Assembly: GCF_029227915.1 (NCBI RefSeq)
Contig: NC_079880.1
Span: 9,267,501-9,331,500, forward strand
DNA: 64,000 bases
Direction of reading: 5' to 3'
Source of the DNA: Hydractinia symbiolongicarpus
Taxonomy: Eukaryota; Cnidaria; Hydrozoa; Anthoathecata; Hydractiniidae
The notes beneath the pieces were generated by a model that ran no database searches, was not told the origin of the DNA, and was given only the letters and a program-made list of their open reading frames with translations. Shown here one piece after another: positions 1 to 11,936 of the stretch. A program made the translations under genes and the position numbers. The first letter of the stretch is position 1; every line of letters begins with the position of its first letter.

Positions 1-1650
1 ATTAGCTTACCTGTAAACCCATGTGTGTGATTAGATAGAGGTTCACTGACAGAATAGGACCTTTTTTTAAACGTATAAACCTTTTTCTCTGCAAGCGATA
101 TGAAAACTTAAAAATAATAAATTGCGAAAGTTTCTCTTGCAAAAAATTCTCTGATAACAGTAGTTTTGAGGTCACTGGTGCATATTAGTTCGCTTGCAAA
201 CCTGCACATTAAGTGTTGTTGTTTTTCGTTTTTTCAGACAAAAATTGTGTACTGAGTGGCTGAACTGAAATGCTAGAATGTATTGTTTGTCAATAACTAA
301 AACACTGAATAATCAAAATAAACATTTTCATTGTTTAAACATTTTAATAAGTTAAAACATATTTTCCAAGATTATTTAAGACTTTTACTAAGTGATTTTA
401 ATCTTTTCAAAGGGATTGAACAATATTTTTTAACTGGAATTTGTTAAATTCAGATAGAGCTCTTTGCAACTAAGTACTTCCTGTGATTGTAAAGAGTTGC
501 TCACACTTTTTTTTGCAAACATCCATATTAACATATCTCCAAGCATATTTTCTTTCCATAATGGTGCTTTTTAAGGTCAATTCTCAGGTCCACTAACTGG
601 AAAATTTGTGCTTATGGTAAAGGTTGGTTACATTAGTTATTATACAAAAGAAACATTGTGTTCAAAATCTTCTTCTCTTTCTACATCGTCACTGTTTTTG
701 CATATGCTTTGTCAGATTTTTGTACCAGGTGGTATTGGAATTCTTTTGTTATCACTTCCATAGGTGGAAAGTGAAAGAATTGAACATCCATGTCTGTTTT
801 GCTATGTTGTTTTAATGTTGATGCTTTAGTATTGCATTTCGTTAGTTTTTGTTTGCCACCTCCACTTGACGCCTTCTTTGTATGATTTTTTTTCTAATAA
901 GTTGGATTGCTGAAAGAAATAGAAATGCAGCATAGTCAGGGAATTGAAAACCACAATGCTTGCTCTCCCCCCTTTAATTAGCCTGAACAGCAAAGGATAC
1001 ATATAAAACAAATAATCTTGTATTTACCTGCAGTAGATTGGTCTTTTGATTTTCGTCAAGATGATTTATTCTCATTGAGAACTTTTTTGATAGCATTTAC
1101 AATGGTACTCATCCAAATCATGTCTTAATTAATTCTTCAACCTTATCCAGTCGACTATCTCCTATACGAGTTGATGAATTCCTATCAGTGAATGAAAAAC
1201 AAATTTGGTCCAACATAGGAATTTCTAAATGCTGTTTGGTATAAAATTTTGACCCACCAACTAACTGAAATTCATAATCCATCTAGAAGAAACCACTTCT
1301 TGATCTTGCGCGGCGTAAATAAAATTGATATTCCCCGCGGTTCTTTGTTATTATAAAAAAATATGAAAGTATTACTTTCCATAACATTGAAAAAGTGCAA
1401 CCATATCATCACTCATCGCATATATATCAACACTTTAGCAGTATCTTTACTCTCTGTATTTCTGTATAAGGAGAGGATCTCCTTTGGAGTATCACAAATA
1501 TATATTATATTAGTTATTAGTATATATTATTATTATTAGTTAGTTAAAAAAGCATCGGAATAGTTCCTGGAAAATTAATTCCCGTAAGGTAGATAATTAA
1601 ATCAATCAATAAATAAATTTTTTTTTGCAATACTTTTCTTTTTAGGGATT
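1..1650. other. AT-rich stretch, no supported gene
   Basis: I see no coding exon with convincing codon pattern here. The first bases contain, on the minus strand, a donor-like site near position 10 after a short open segment and a pyrimidine-rich acceptor near 50. This could be the edge of an exon of a minus-strand gene, but about 37 bp is too short to claim. Confidence 0.3.
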
Positions 1651-1659
1651 GATACACCT

Positions 1660-2230
1660 GTTTTAACGTGTCCCGGCTTTTTGACGCCCCAATAATTGGG
1701 AGCAAAAACTACAATCCTTCATAATGCATCCAATTAGATACATATACAACTTGTCCATTGCTTGTCCACCTTTTGTCTTCAATTTCTTTAAACGCTCCTG
1801 TCGAAGTTGGGTCCTCAAACTGTTAATGATTTTATTGAAGCAATGGTATATAAATTGCTATGGTTGAATAGACGATTTACTTCACATTTCGTTTGGAATG
1901 GTCCTAAAGACACAGGTTCTCCCCTAGCATATCTATTAGGTTAGATACATCTTCTTCACTCCAGTCTTTAGCAGTTTTGTCTTCTTTTCCTTATGTTTTT
2001 TGTCCTTTTTTCTTTGTGCTCATCTTCTTTGTCGCTCCTTTCATCGGCTTCTGCTTGAGTACCTTTGATGGTTTTCTTTTCTTTTCTACCTTTTTTCTTG
2101 TCAGCAGTCGGCTTTTTCATTTCTTTTTACCTCTTTCTCTTTTTTCTGCTGGTGTATCTTAAAAGCTACAACTGCTTGTTGTTCCTCATTCTCACTGGAA
2201 GAATCTCTTTTACACTATACAGTATAAAAT
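1660..2230 (-). pseudogene. Decayed lysine-rich, Myb/MADF-like transposon-associated fragment
   Basis: Read on the minus strand, 1960-2200 is purine-rich and codes for Lys/Glu-rich sequence in shifting frames. Around 1905-1975 the reading 'DWSEEDVSNLIDML' has the W-x-x-E/D-x-V-x-x-L-I spacing of the Myb/SANT-like or MADF domain found in proteins that travel with PIF/Harbinger transposons and in trihelix-type factors. It is followed within a few codons by a stop, and further stops and frameshifts interrupt both sides. I infer an old, broken transposon-derived gene. The domain call rests on one short motif. Confidence 0.3.
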
Positions 2231-2499
2231 ATTGCTAACCACTCTTCTAAATCACTTATCACTCACTCTCAATGAAAGTATCAACGAATTAACAGTTCGA
2301 ACGTTTGACGTTCAAAAAAAGAAAAAAAAACATTCGAAAGTCGAAGTGTTTGAAAAACTCGATCAACCATCAAATTTTCCCATTTTTATGAAAATCGTAT
2401 ATGTTGGAACATATGAAACATATATCAAACAACCGATCAAACATTCCATCGAACATCAGAAAATGACGAGGTTTGATGAAATGTTTAAACGGTTTGAAC

Positions 2500-4130
2500 C
2501 AGCCTAAAATCTATAGGTTTTTGCAATTGCACCCTGTGATATTCTGACATCTTAATTCACAATCATAATGCAGTAAAACTGTTTTGTCTATCTATACCAA
2601 GAAGTATTACCCAGGGTTAAAAGTATTGACCAAGCTTGCAAGCTCAATACGCCAAGGGTAATATCTATGGATTTATAATTATCAACAATTTTTGATGATG
2701 GAATGGATGTAGCCTTTTTTAATAATTTAAAAAGTACGTTTTTTACCACGGTTGTTCGAACCGATTAGGTCTGACGTGTTCTCGCTTTTTACTGGAAGGC
2801 GTTTGGTATGATTTTAAACTTTGGATGTTTTTGTAACCACTTAATTGAGAAACATGAATTGGATGGATGTCGTTGTTAAGAAGAGTTGATGTAGCTGTTT
2901 TACTGGCAAAGTGATTCAAAATTTCAGATTTAATACAACTTAATTTTTATGTCTGTAAGTATGCAGCTAGCTATGTTTTAACGATACTCAGGCAATTTTT
3001 TTTTTTTGTTTACATTTATAGCTACCATCATGGTTGCTATGAGGTTAAAAGTTATACTGCCCATAGTTAAGGTTTTTTAGCCAATCGGCGCTGGGGATAT
3101 CATGTATAAAACGGTTAAAATAGCTAACAGTTAAGAAAAACTAATATAAAATCACAAAGTTTAAAAATAAATAAGATAAACTTCTGGAATAATAATTAAA
3201 ACTTCAATATTTTTTTTCCCTTTTATTTGTATATTTACTTATTTTTCTCCGTTTTTTATGATTTTGTGATTTTTCTTCCTTTCGTTTTTATCCTTGATAA
3301 TTTTTTAATATTTTTTACAAATACATAAATTTTAATTACTACAGGACGCATATTGATAACAGGTTTTTTCCATTAATTGTAAATATTTCTGAAACTGTAT
3401 AAACATTGTTAAATAAATAAAAAAATGAAAAACAAAGTTCATGAAAACAATACTACAGGGTGACCACTCCTCCTTAAATTCCATAAATAACCTTAGAGAA
3501 ATAAAATCTCCTTAAAAGTACTTAAATATACTTAAAAAATTGAAATTTTTTCTCCTTAATTTCTCCTTGGAAATGTATTCATGGATTGTTCATCACCACT
3601 TACCTAAAATCCTATACTTTCTATCTTTCAGGGCATAATTTTATGTATAATTTGTATAATATATATAATTTTCTTATCATAGAACATAGTATGTGACATT
3701 AAAGATAGAAAACTAAAATTGGTTTTCTCCTTTAATTATCCTTATTTTTTTATTCTCGTTCGCAGCAAAATATCCTTAAAAAATGTCAATTTGTCTCTTC
3801 CTTACTTTTGTTCTCATTTTGTTAGTGGTCACCCTGACACAATGCCATCTTATTTGGTTCATTTCTTGTTGGCTTTGCAGATGAATCCTTTTCTTTGTTG
3901 AATGATTTCTGAAAAAAAAAATTAGACATTTTTTGTGCGAGGTTTAAGGAAGTTTTTTTAATCACTTTAACGGGACTAAAATAATTTTTTCATTCGTATA
4001 TTTCATTTTTTGTAACCTAAATTTTAAACTGCATTTGTTGCTTGTTTAGCCTCATAGCCATCTCTTCTTCCACTTTTTATGTTAACACGCTTTCTTTATT
4101 CCTGGAAAAGCTTTTAAAAAGATTTTAAAA
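2500..4130. other. AT-rich stretch, no supported gene
   Basis: Homopolymer-rich, low-complexity DNA with no splice-bounded open segment that reads as protein. I see no RNA gene or clear mobile element. Confidence 0.3.
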
Positions 4131-4136
4131 AACAAT

Positions 4137-4665
4137 GATAACTGTGTGATTTTAAAATAAATGATTCCGGTGTGATTTTAAAATCAATGATACCTGGTGT
4201 GATTTTAAAATCAATGTTACCAGTGTGATTTTAAAATCAATGATACCAGTGTGATTTTAAAATCAATGATACCGGTGTGATTTTGAAATAAATGATACCA
4301 GTGTGATTTTAAAATCAATGATACCGGTGTGATTTTAAAATCAATTTTAAACTCAATGATACCGGTGTGATTTTAAAATCAATGATACCGATGTGATTTT
4401 AAAATCAATGATACCGGTGTGATTTTAAAATCAATGATAGTGGTGTGATTTTGAAATACATGATACCGGTGTGATTTTAAAATCAGTGATACCGATGTGA
4501 TTTTAAAATCAATGATACTGGTGTGATTTTAAAATCAATTTTAAAATCAATGATACCGGTGTGATTTTAAAATCAATAATACCGGTGTAATTTTAAAATC
4601 AATGATACCGGTGTGATTTTAAAATCAATGATACCGGTGTGATTTTAAAATCAATGATACCAGTA
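4137..4665. repeat. 26-bp minisatellite with an internal 12-bp palindrome
   Basis: About 19-20 head-to-tail copies of a unit close to GTGTGATTTTAAAATCAATG plus ATACCG. Each unit contains the perfect palindrome GATTTTAAAATC. Copies differ mostly at one or two positions (CCGG, CCAG or CCGA before TGTG). Two copies carry a duplicated 'TTTTAAAATCAAT' segment (about 4337 and 4540). The array lies about 550 bp upstream of the first SNRNP25 exon found, so it may sit in that gene's upstream intron. Confidence 0.95.
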
Positions 4666-5214
4666 CGTTGGATTCACTATTGCTTTTTCAGAGATAAAAT
4701 CCAACAAAACCTCACACAAACCTTTTGGCATTCAGATTCACTTCAGCCGAAGCAAACTGTATTCATATTGTATAATGTCAGTTATTGTGAAGTTGTAATT
4801 TACAAGCGTACCTGAATAATAACAACAAATATAATAACTGGTCGGGTCAAAGTCGATAAAAAACTCTTTGAAAATCGGAGACAACAGGCGGAACAAATTT
4901 ATTTCCTTTTGTATGTTCCTTAATTTCTGCTTTAAATTAATATACCACATCCTTTTTTCAAGGATCTTTGACATCAAATTTGGGTTTTTTTTGAAACAAA
5001 GAAAATGTTAATAAATGTCACCACATGTCAACTTAATTTCCACATTTCATGTGGCGATCGGAGTTTATGGGACTGTGACTGTTACGATGTAAATTTTATT
5101 TTAAAGACAATTTTTTGTCTGGTAAAGTTTTTTGTTTTTAAAGTACTGATCGAAACATTTCACTTCGCGCACTTTAATGCTGTTTTATTTGATTTTTTAC
5201 CGTCCTCTTTTTAG

Positions 5215-5320
5215 CTATCATAGTCAAGCAGAAAACCACAGTTGCTGAGTTACGACTAAACATTCAACGAACTCTTGGTCGAAAAATTCAAGAAGAAAAT
5301 GGATTAACTTGTCTGAGTTG
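5215..5320 (+). other. SNRNP25: SNRNP25 exon, N-terminal half of the ubiquitin-like domain
   Basis: Pyrimidine-rich acceptor CCTCTTTTTAG ends at 5214 and donor GTATGG starts at 5321. The exon is 106 bp: two bases of a split codon, 34 codons, then TG of the Trp codon. It codes for the beta-strand and helix beginning IIVKQKTTVAEL, ending in TCLS-W. Confidence 0.85.
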
Positions 5321-8300
5321 GTATGGTCAATATATAAATTTTGCGGGACTTAATTTCTGCCTTCAAAAGAAATCAAATTAATAACTATTAAAATGTAAAA
5401 TGAAATTCTTTAAGCAACTGCGAAGTGGAAAATAGGGTCCTTACTCATTGAAAAGTGCTATGGTTCTAAAATTTGGTACTCCCATGGTTTTTAAGGTGAG
5501 GAATCAGAAAATGAAGTCGAAATTAGTGTAGAATGAACAGATCTTTAGTTTTTGTTAATAATTAAAACACAAAAGTTAGGAAAATCCTTTGACCGCAGAT
5601 ATCTGGCAAAGCGTAAATCATACAAACTTAAAATTCTCTCCAGATAATCTTATATGTTTAGTGTGTTGTATAGAAAAAAAAATAAAAAAATGCATTATTC
5701 CTGCTTTGTGAAATATTCACCTAGGGAGTGGGCACAAGGAATTTCAATGTTTCTTTACTAAATAATTGATTTTTTTCGTCTGAAAGTACCATTCTCTGTT
5801 TTAAAGTACTGGAGTTACTCTAAAGTCAAAGTAAGAGAGAAGGGGTAAGGGAACCTGTTTTTATTACATATCAACAGCTAAAAATAGAAATGTCAAAACG
5901 TTTCAGATTTTTGTGTCTGTAATTAGATATAGCCTTCCAGAACTTCCTGTTATGTCAGGTGTATCAATAGGTACAACACATTTATCATCACATTGTGGCC
6001 AAAAGTATGTAGGTGAAGGGAACTTAGGGTGAAAAAATTTCACTGTCGTCTGATTTTCCCCAACATCTTGAACATTTGCAATGCATGTTCTAACATCGAT
6101 ATACTTGCATACAATATAACTCCTAATATGAACTGGTTCTTTTACTTTACGACACAAAAATCAATGCAAATTCAGGATCACTAGACACTCTGCACCGATT
6201 TGGTAGCTGGTAGTGAAAGGTTCTTGTTCCTGGAGTTGTTTTTGTATGTTAGTAACGATGCTTTACATGTTCCCGTTGCTGTTGAATTGACTGAGTTTGA
6301 ATAAAAATAGTTGTGATGCCTTGAACCTCCTCCTGCCAAAATTTGACCATAACTAAGGTAGTTAAGATTGGGTCATGTGATAGATACAAGCTTTGCTAAT
6401 GCAACATTTGATACAGTATGTTTTTTGCAATTTTTGTATTGTCTTGTACAACCATCTGAAAAGTAATGTATCTTTTTAACCTCTAATGGAAAAAGTAAAT
6501 TCATAAAATTATTGGTCTGGTGGATCACCTTGTACACCATGTCAAATCATCTGCTTTTTGTTGGGTAGTTGCAGTGATTAATGGTTCATCCTCACTGTCC
6601 AGTTTATTTTCACAAACTCGTTTTAGCAATTCTAGTTTTTATGTTAGCGTGTTTTTCTTCGAAACAATTTCTTACCTGTTTGACCTTTTTCCTTATGGTA
6701 AGAAAAAGCATGACAACGGGGGTTTTTCACAGGTGATACATCAATCTCTGTCAAAGTGGAATTTAACAATCTCGTTGGTTTTTCTGACAAGTAAGATGAT
6801 TCAATTTGTGTAACCTGTCAACCTGTTCTTCAGTTTGTTCATCCTGTGACAGCACAGTCTCCTCACCACAACTTCTCTTGTCTTTTTCACAACAAGAATT
6901 CTGCATGCTGGGCAAAGTTTAAAAACTGGTATTGCATGGATGCCATTCTTCTGCAGTAATTTTGCTTCATCGAGTAAAACCTCTTATAAGCAACCTAATT
7001 TGAATTATTTTTTTATTAACTGACTTTTATTTTATATTTTGAAATAGTACTTTTATAAAAACTAACTACAAACATTACTTTTCTTTTTATTTTATCATTA
7101 GCATGTTGCTTTGCAGGATTGCAACAACTATTCTTTTTAGCAGAAAATCATTTCAAATAAACTTCTCTGTGATGTAAACACACAGTCCCTGCTCTGTCAT
7201 TGATACCAGTTCGCCAATGTATAAGTTCTTTTTCAAATGAGAAAGATTCTCCAATAAAACGGTTTTAATCTCTTTACAAAAACTGTTTGTGAAAAACTCG
7301 AATAAATTTTATGGCAATGAAACATTATATTACTTGCCACGACTGATACAACTCTGAAATTAAGTTTGTGAATGCAAAAAGCTTTCAACTAGCATCTTCC
7401 AAAAGAAACATGCTATTCTAAACCATTGCAAATTTGAAGTACATGATATTGACACGTAACTGAATGATATGTTTGTTGAAAAAGAGTGCTATACAACATT
7501 CTAATTTTATATCATTTTTTTTTCAAATATCTACATTGTGTAAATCATATTACCACTCGTAACTAGAATTATTTTTTCTTACTATACTAAAACAATTTCG
7601 TCATTTTTTTGCTATGCAACACACTAACGTAAAGATTATCAGGAAAGATTTTCAAGTTTGTATGATTTACGCTTTTCCAGGTATATGTGGTCAAAGGATA
7701 GGCTAGAAAAACGTGGCTGATTTTCCTAACTTTTGTGTTAAACTGACAGTAACTAAAGATCTGTTTATTTTATACTAATTTTGACTTCATTTTCTGACTC
7801 TTCTCATTAAAAACTAAGGGGGTACCAAATTATAGATCTGTATATAATTATATATGATGAATAATTAAAAGAAAAACCTGCTGATTTCTGTTCTACAAGA
7901 AAGTATCGATTATATGAGACGGGTTGAAAACAGGTTTGCTTGCATGTCTAGCCAGCTGGGCATTCTCAACACAGGCCAGCTTGCTTAAACCAACTTTGTC
8001 ATGTAATAGCTTATCCCGGAACAGAAACGGCGCAGAAATGAGTTGGCGCATGCGAAGTAGCCTAAAATAATGAAAAATAGTAGAGCTGGTAGCCCAGTAG
8101 GAGTCCAGACAAGACACCAGTGACCTTGTAAAGGCCTGAAAGTTTTTTTCCACAAATCTTCGGACCAGCAGCTAACGCCCTAAACCCACCATTTATTAGT
8201 TTCTGAGCCAATTCTTCTTTTCTAGTTTGTCTCACAGATCTTAAAAGCAACTGCTTTCGAATAAGTTTTTTAGAAACCATAAAATTTATTACATCAGAAC

Positions 8301-10384
8301 ATGTTTTCTTGCACGGGAAGTCTGTGATAAATAGCGGTTCCAATAGTACCAAACATGTTTCGCTCGCCTCCAGGTTCGACGAGCAGACTAATAAAGTTTG
8401 AAAATAAAAGGGATATCATAAACATAATTTCAAACGGAAAAATGTTGACAAGCGTACTTAGCCTGTTTTCAAAAATTTATTTTGTATATACAGTGTATTT
8501 ACTGGGTTTAGAGAACGATTTCTTCCCTGCATTCGGAATAAGCACTGGAGAGTACCAATCAAATCATTTTTTACATTTAAGGCAGCACTTTTTTTTCATT
8601 TTAGGCAGCACTTTTGGAAGACATACTGGTTAGTGCACAACAATGAGAAACTTTCTGATGATAGAAAGAGTTTAAAAGAGTATGTCATTTGTAAATGTTT
8701 GAACTCTTATCACTGGTTAACCTTACTTTCCTTGTTCATAAATATGCTGATGTATGTTATAAAAAATATTTAAGTCTTTTCGGTTGTATTTGTATGCCAG
8801 AGTTAACAGTTGCTTTCAAACCAAGCCAAAACCTCGCGATAAAATATTTTTTTAAGTTTTAAGAGCAGTCTTGCACATTTACTAACTAGTAACTAGTCTA
8901 TGATACTTTTTAAAGCAGTGTAGCAACAAGAATCCACTCTTAAATATATACACTTAATATATGACTAGCTGGATCTAAATAACTATACTATTTTTGTTAT
9001 GGGGAATTTTAAAAAGTTAACGTTTTTTATTAGATTTTGTAGAGCCTAAAAAAGTTCTTTGCGTGAATAGAGTTTCCATGAGGCAAGAGTTTTGGCTTAT
9101 GCAGCCTTTCTACAAGAAGAAGCAGCAAATAAAAGTTAAACATATTTTTATCTTAATGAATAATATCCAACATGAACCTAATGTTAACTTCTTAATCCTA
9201 TCGAAAATGAGAGTGCAAGCGGTTAAATTAGAATATTAACATCAATCATATAAAACTTGTGAATATTATGGTCGAGGAGACCTTATTAGATTCTCTCTAC
9301 ATTTTGTTCGTCATTCAACATTTAATGCCGGCGCTTTGCTTTCTTACGTAATACTGGAGTTTCATTATATTTACTATTTAATACTATATTAACTGTTTTA
9401 TATATTAAACTGAGCCGAGGTGTTATAACCTTAAACACACCCGAACTTTCTTGTGTATATTAATGTGTCACAGTTCAAACTGAGTTCATTTGCTGTTTTG
9501 TCCCCATTTGCTTGTGTGCACTGGGTATTTCATCTAATTTATGAACAACATAGCTCCTAGTTCTATTGATAAATTGGGAGATCTATGAATAAGAAATCTG
9601 AAGAATAGAGTAATGCTTTTACTTTTCCCCTTATTGGTAATTTTAATACATCAGCCTCGTTTTTTATTTGGTACTATCGACTAGGTGACGACCATTAGGA
9701 TTGACAAATAATTAAGGCTGCAATTTATTTCGGGATTAGAAAGTACGACAGTGCCCCTTATTACTTTGCATTTTCTTTAATTTAGGCAAGTGAGAGTTTT
9801 ACTTCGTCGGTAGTCAAGTAAAATAACATTTTTACGACGGCCGACAGTTTGCAACCTAGTTTACACGGGCCGTAGGTTAACTGCATATGTTGATCAGATT
9901 ACTCTGCCCAAGTTTCATTTCGGGTTTTCTTCGTAAACTGATAAAGGCTCATTAGCTGAGACTTCAGACATATAATAACTGCTTAAAGGTTATTGTTATG
10001 TGAACACCACCTAAACTGCTACCTGCGATATTATATACATTCGCGATGTTTTACGAAAAAAATTGGCAACCACCTGAAAAGACAGAATTCTTACTAGCCA
10101 TGGAAAAAATTTTCCTTGTGCCATTTGTGTAAAAGTTTTGAGAGCTTCAGTAACAAAAAAATAATCAAATGCATTGAATTCTTGTTCATGTTGGCTACTG
10201 CAGTGGAAACATTTTTTAACTAAATTAACAATTGACATTATTTAATATAAAAATGTCGTAGTGTGTCCGTAGCTTCACAATAGCATGTGCATCTAAGTGA
10301 AATAACCTTTTATTTTTCTTGTTTAGTTACGGGATTAAAGATAAATCAGAAATAACTTTCCTAAAAAGGCTGAGACGAACTTAG
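5215..10384 (+). CDS. SNRNP25: U11/U12 small nuclear ribonucleoprotein 25 kDa protein, C-terminal three exons (partial gene)
   Basis: Exons are 5215-5320, 8605-8679 and 10327-10384, with stop TAG at 10382-10384. Phases fit: the first ends TG, completed by G to TGG (Trp); the second ends GA, completed by T to GAT (Asp). The product is a ubiquitin-like fold. Exon 1 reads IIVKQKTTVAELRLNIQRTL, exon 2 includes HFWKTYWL and EKLSDDRKSLK, and exon 3 YGIKDKSEITFLKRLRRT. This matches the order and spacing of SNRNP25, a component of the U11 particle of the minor (U12-type) spliceosome, acting in the nucleus. The first exon starts with two bases finishing a codon, so at least one upstream exon (about 45 residues in the family) is missing. 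I did not find it in 1-5200; it may be outside the window. The first intron holds a 2.4-kb inverted-repeat element. Introns seen are GT-AG U2-type. Confidence 0.88.
5469..7833. mobile_element. 2.4-kb element bounded by about 200-bp inverted repeats, inside SNRNP25 intron
   Basis: The segment 5469-5672 is matched in reverse complement by 7610-7833. Both arms share AATTTGGTAC, GTCAGAAAATGAAGTC-like, ACAGATCTTTAGTT, ACACAAAAGTTAGGAAAATC, AAGCGTAAATCATACAAACT and TAGTGTGTTG in the same order, with about 10-20% divergence plus indels. Between them is about 1.9 kb with no intact transposase. Such a layout fits a DNA transposon or foldback element. Superfamily is not determined and target duplications were not resolved. 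Confidence 0.75.
5903..6157 (-). pseudogene. ORF remnant inside the inverted-repeat element
   Basis: An 84-codon open segment on the minus strand. It includes 'TTVKFFHPKFPSPTYFWP' followed by CDDKCVVPI, a pattern seen at the C-terminal end of several transposon or retroelement proteins (beta-rich 'VKFLxPxxxxxxFxWPxxDD'). It lies wholly within the inverted-repeat element and has no intact partner ORF nearby. I infer a fragment of the element's original coding capacity. Exact family unknown. Confidence 0.35.
8605..8679 (+). other. SNRNP25: SNRNP25 exon, central segment
   Basis: Acceptor CATTTTAG ends at 8604 and donor GTATGTC starts at 8680. The 75-bp exon gives WQHFWKTYWLVHNNEKLSDD and continues RKSLK. 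The 'xVWRTYxL...GEKLxxDRKxL' pattern of the family is clear. An imperfect copy of the acceptor and exon start lies 23 bp upstream (8570-8590). Confidence 0.88.
10327..10384 (+). other. SNRNP25: SNRNP25 terminal coding exon
   Basis: Acceptor CTTGTTTAG ends at 10326. One base completes Asp, followed by YGIKDKSEITFLKRLRRT and TAG. It matches the conserved C-terminal 'YGIxNRDEVxFIKKLR' of the family. Confidence 0.88.
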
Positions 10385-10828
10385 AAAATAACGTCACTGA
10401 ATGATGATGTTATCGAGAATCGAGACATCGAAAAACATCGGGTAGCATTCGTGTCATACACATACGACACTATTAAACGGACTTTCCAGTGTAACAATGT
10501 GTGAAGAAGGAAGAAGTTGTACATGTAAACTTAGAACTATCTTCAGAATTTGCAAGTGTATTTAAGGCTTAGTGATGATTACAATGGCAGGTTTATAACA
10601 TATACGTGTAGTTAGTTCGAATACATTTCCAACAAAAAGAACACGGTAACTTAACTCACCCATTTTTCTAATTTCTTTGGATAACTCGAACTTTTTGCTT
10701 GAGAAAAGAAAGTCAAAGACTAGATAAATGTCAGATACTTCTGTTTAGCTAATATAAGTGGACTTCGTTTACTTAAGTCTAACTATCTTACTCGGTCGCT
10801 TAGAAATTTGGCAATCATTTTTCTACTA

Positions 10829-10834
10829 AATAAA
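10829..10834 (+). terminator. Possible poly(A) signal AATAAA downstream of SNRNP25
   Basis: First clear AATAAA on the plus strand after the SNRNP25 stop, about 445 bp downstream. AT-rich DNA makes chance matches common. Confidence 0.25.
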
Positions 10835-11799
10835 AGAAAGAGAACTAATAAAGAGAGAAATACGTTTAAGAATATTTGGATCCTTTCCATAGATTATTAT
10901 TATGGAAATCACTGAATGTTTTTAGGGGGTAGAAGCATGTAAAGTCCAAATGCGATGTAAATTTTCTAAAAAGTGCCAGCACCTTTTTTTATATTATTGT
11001 AGTCGTGTAATGTAAATATAAACAATGTAGCTTTTCTAAATTACAAAAATATCGAAACATCGTGATTTTTAAAATTGAACCATGAGATCGTCAACATCTG
11101 GAAGGGCTTTTTCCGCTATAGTGGCGCAGCGAAATTCATATAAGTAATTTTTCTATATAGGCACCATATATCACAATTGTGGTTACGGCATTGCAAGCCA
11201 GTGGTTGGGTCTCTGACGTAGCTCACTGCTATGGTTGTCTTTTATACTAGAGAATTTTAAACTGACACAAGTATATACTTGCAAGAGCTCATTAATCATG
11301 TGAGAATGGAATAAATAGAATTGATAAACTGATGTTGTACATTGCATATTATTTACAAAAAATTCCACCCTAAATTTACACGGTATGTTTTTGAAACCCT
11401 TATCAAAATTACAATATTTACACTCTATTAAAAGAATACATCGCGACCATAAAACCGTGAAACTATTTTGAAACCCTTTAAAATGCAACGCTTTGCCATA
11501 TTATAAAAACTAACACAAGCTCTGCTACAACAAGTATCAGGAGAAAATTGTCTTTGATCGAGGTGCAAAAAAAAAAGTGGTTTTTCGTCACGAAGATTCG
11601 AAAATACACTACTAAAAGTAGTAGAACTCATTCAAAATCCTTATTTCATCATCTCGCCCACAATCTTAAATCTTAAATGAAATTTTAATCACGAGAATTC
11701 GTGACGGTATATTACCATATTACATCTAGTGTAAGAACTTGTTGAAAATCAGTTTCGACTGTCTTTGGCCTCGCAATAATATTGAAAGGTTCTGTCATA

Positions 11800-11805
11800 T
11801 TTATT
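11800..11805 (-). terminator. Probable poly(A) signal of the large Rab gene
   Basis: AATAAA on the minus strand (TTTATT on plus), about 132 bp past the stop codon at 11937-11939. Position fits a short 3' UTR. Confidence 0.45.
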
Positions 11806-11936
11806 GAAAATGCAAAGGAAAGACGAAAAAAGCAATACCATGTTAAAAATTTAGTAAAATTCTCTAAAAATTGTCAAGGGCATAAAGCAAAGATTATGGA
11901 AAAAATAAGAGAGTTAAATAATTAAAATAAATATTA

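Noticed and set aside
2232-2507. 91-codon ORF on + with Lys-rich segment
   Set aside because: Repeated TTCGAA/GATCAA-type words give it a low-complexity look; no domain or start context.
4137-4665. CRISPR array
   Set aside because: Units are contiguous with no unique spacers, and the sequence is a eukaryotic intron-bearing genome.
7893-8352. Two overlapping minus-strand open segments (86 and 96 codons), one ending in a hydrophobic helix
   Set aside because: They overlap in different frames, lie antisense in the SNRNP25 intron, show no known domain, and attempts to join an ATG at 8357 to either frame by GT-AG splicing met stops.
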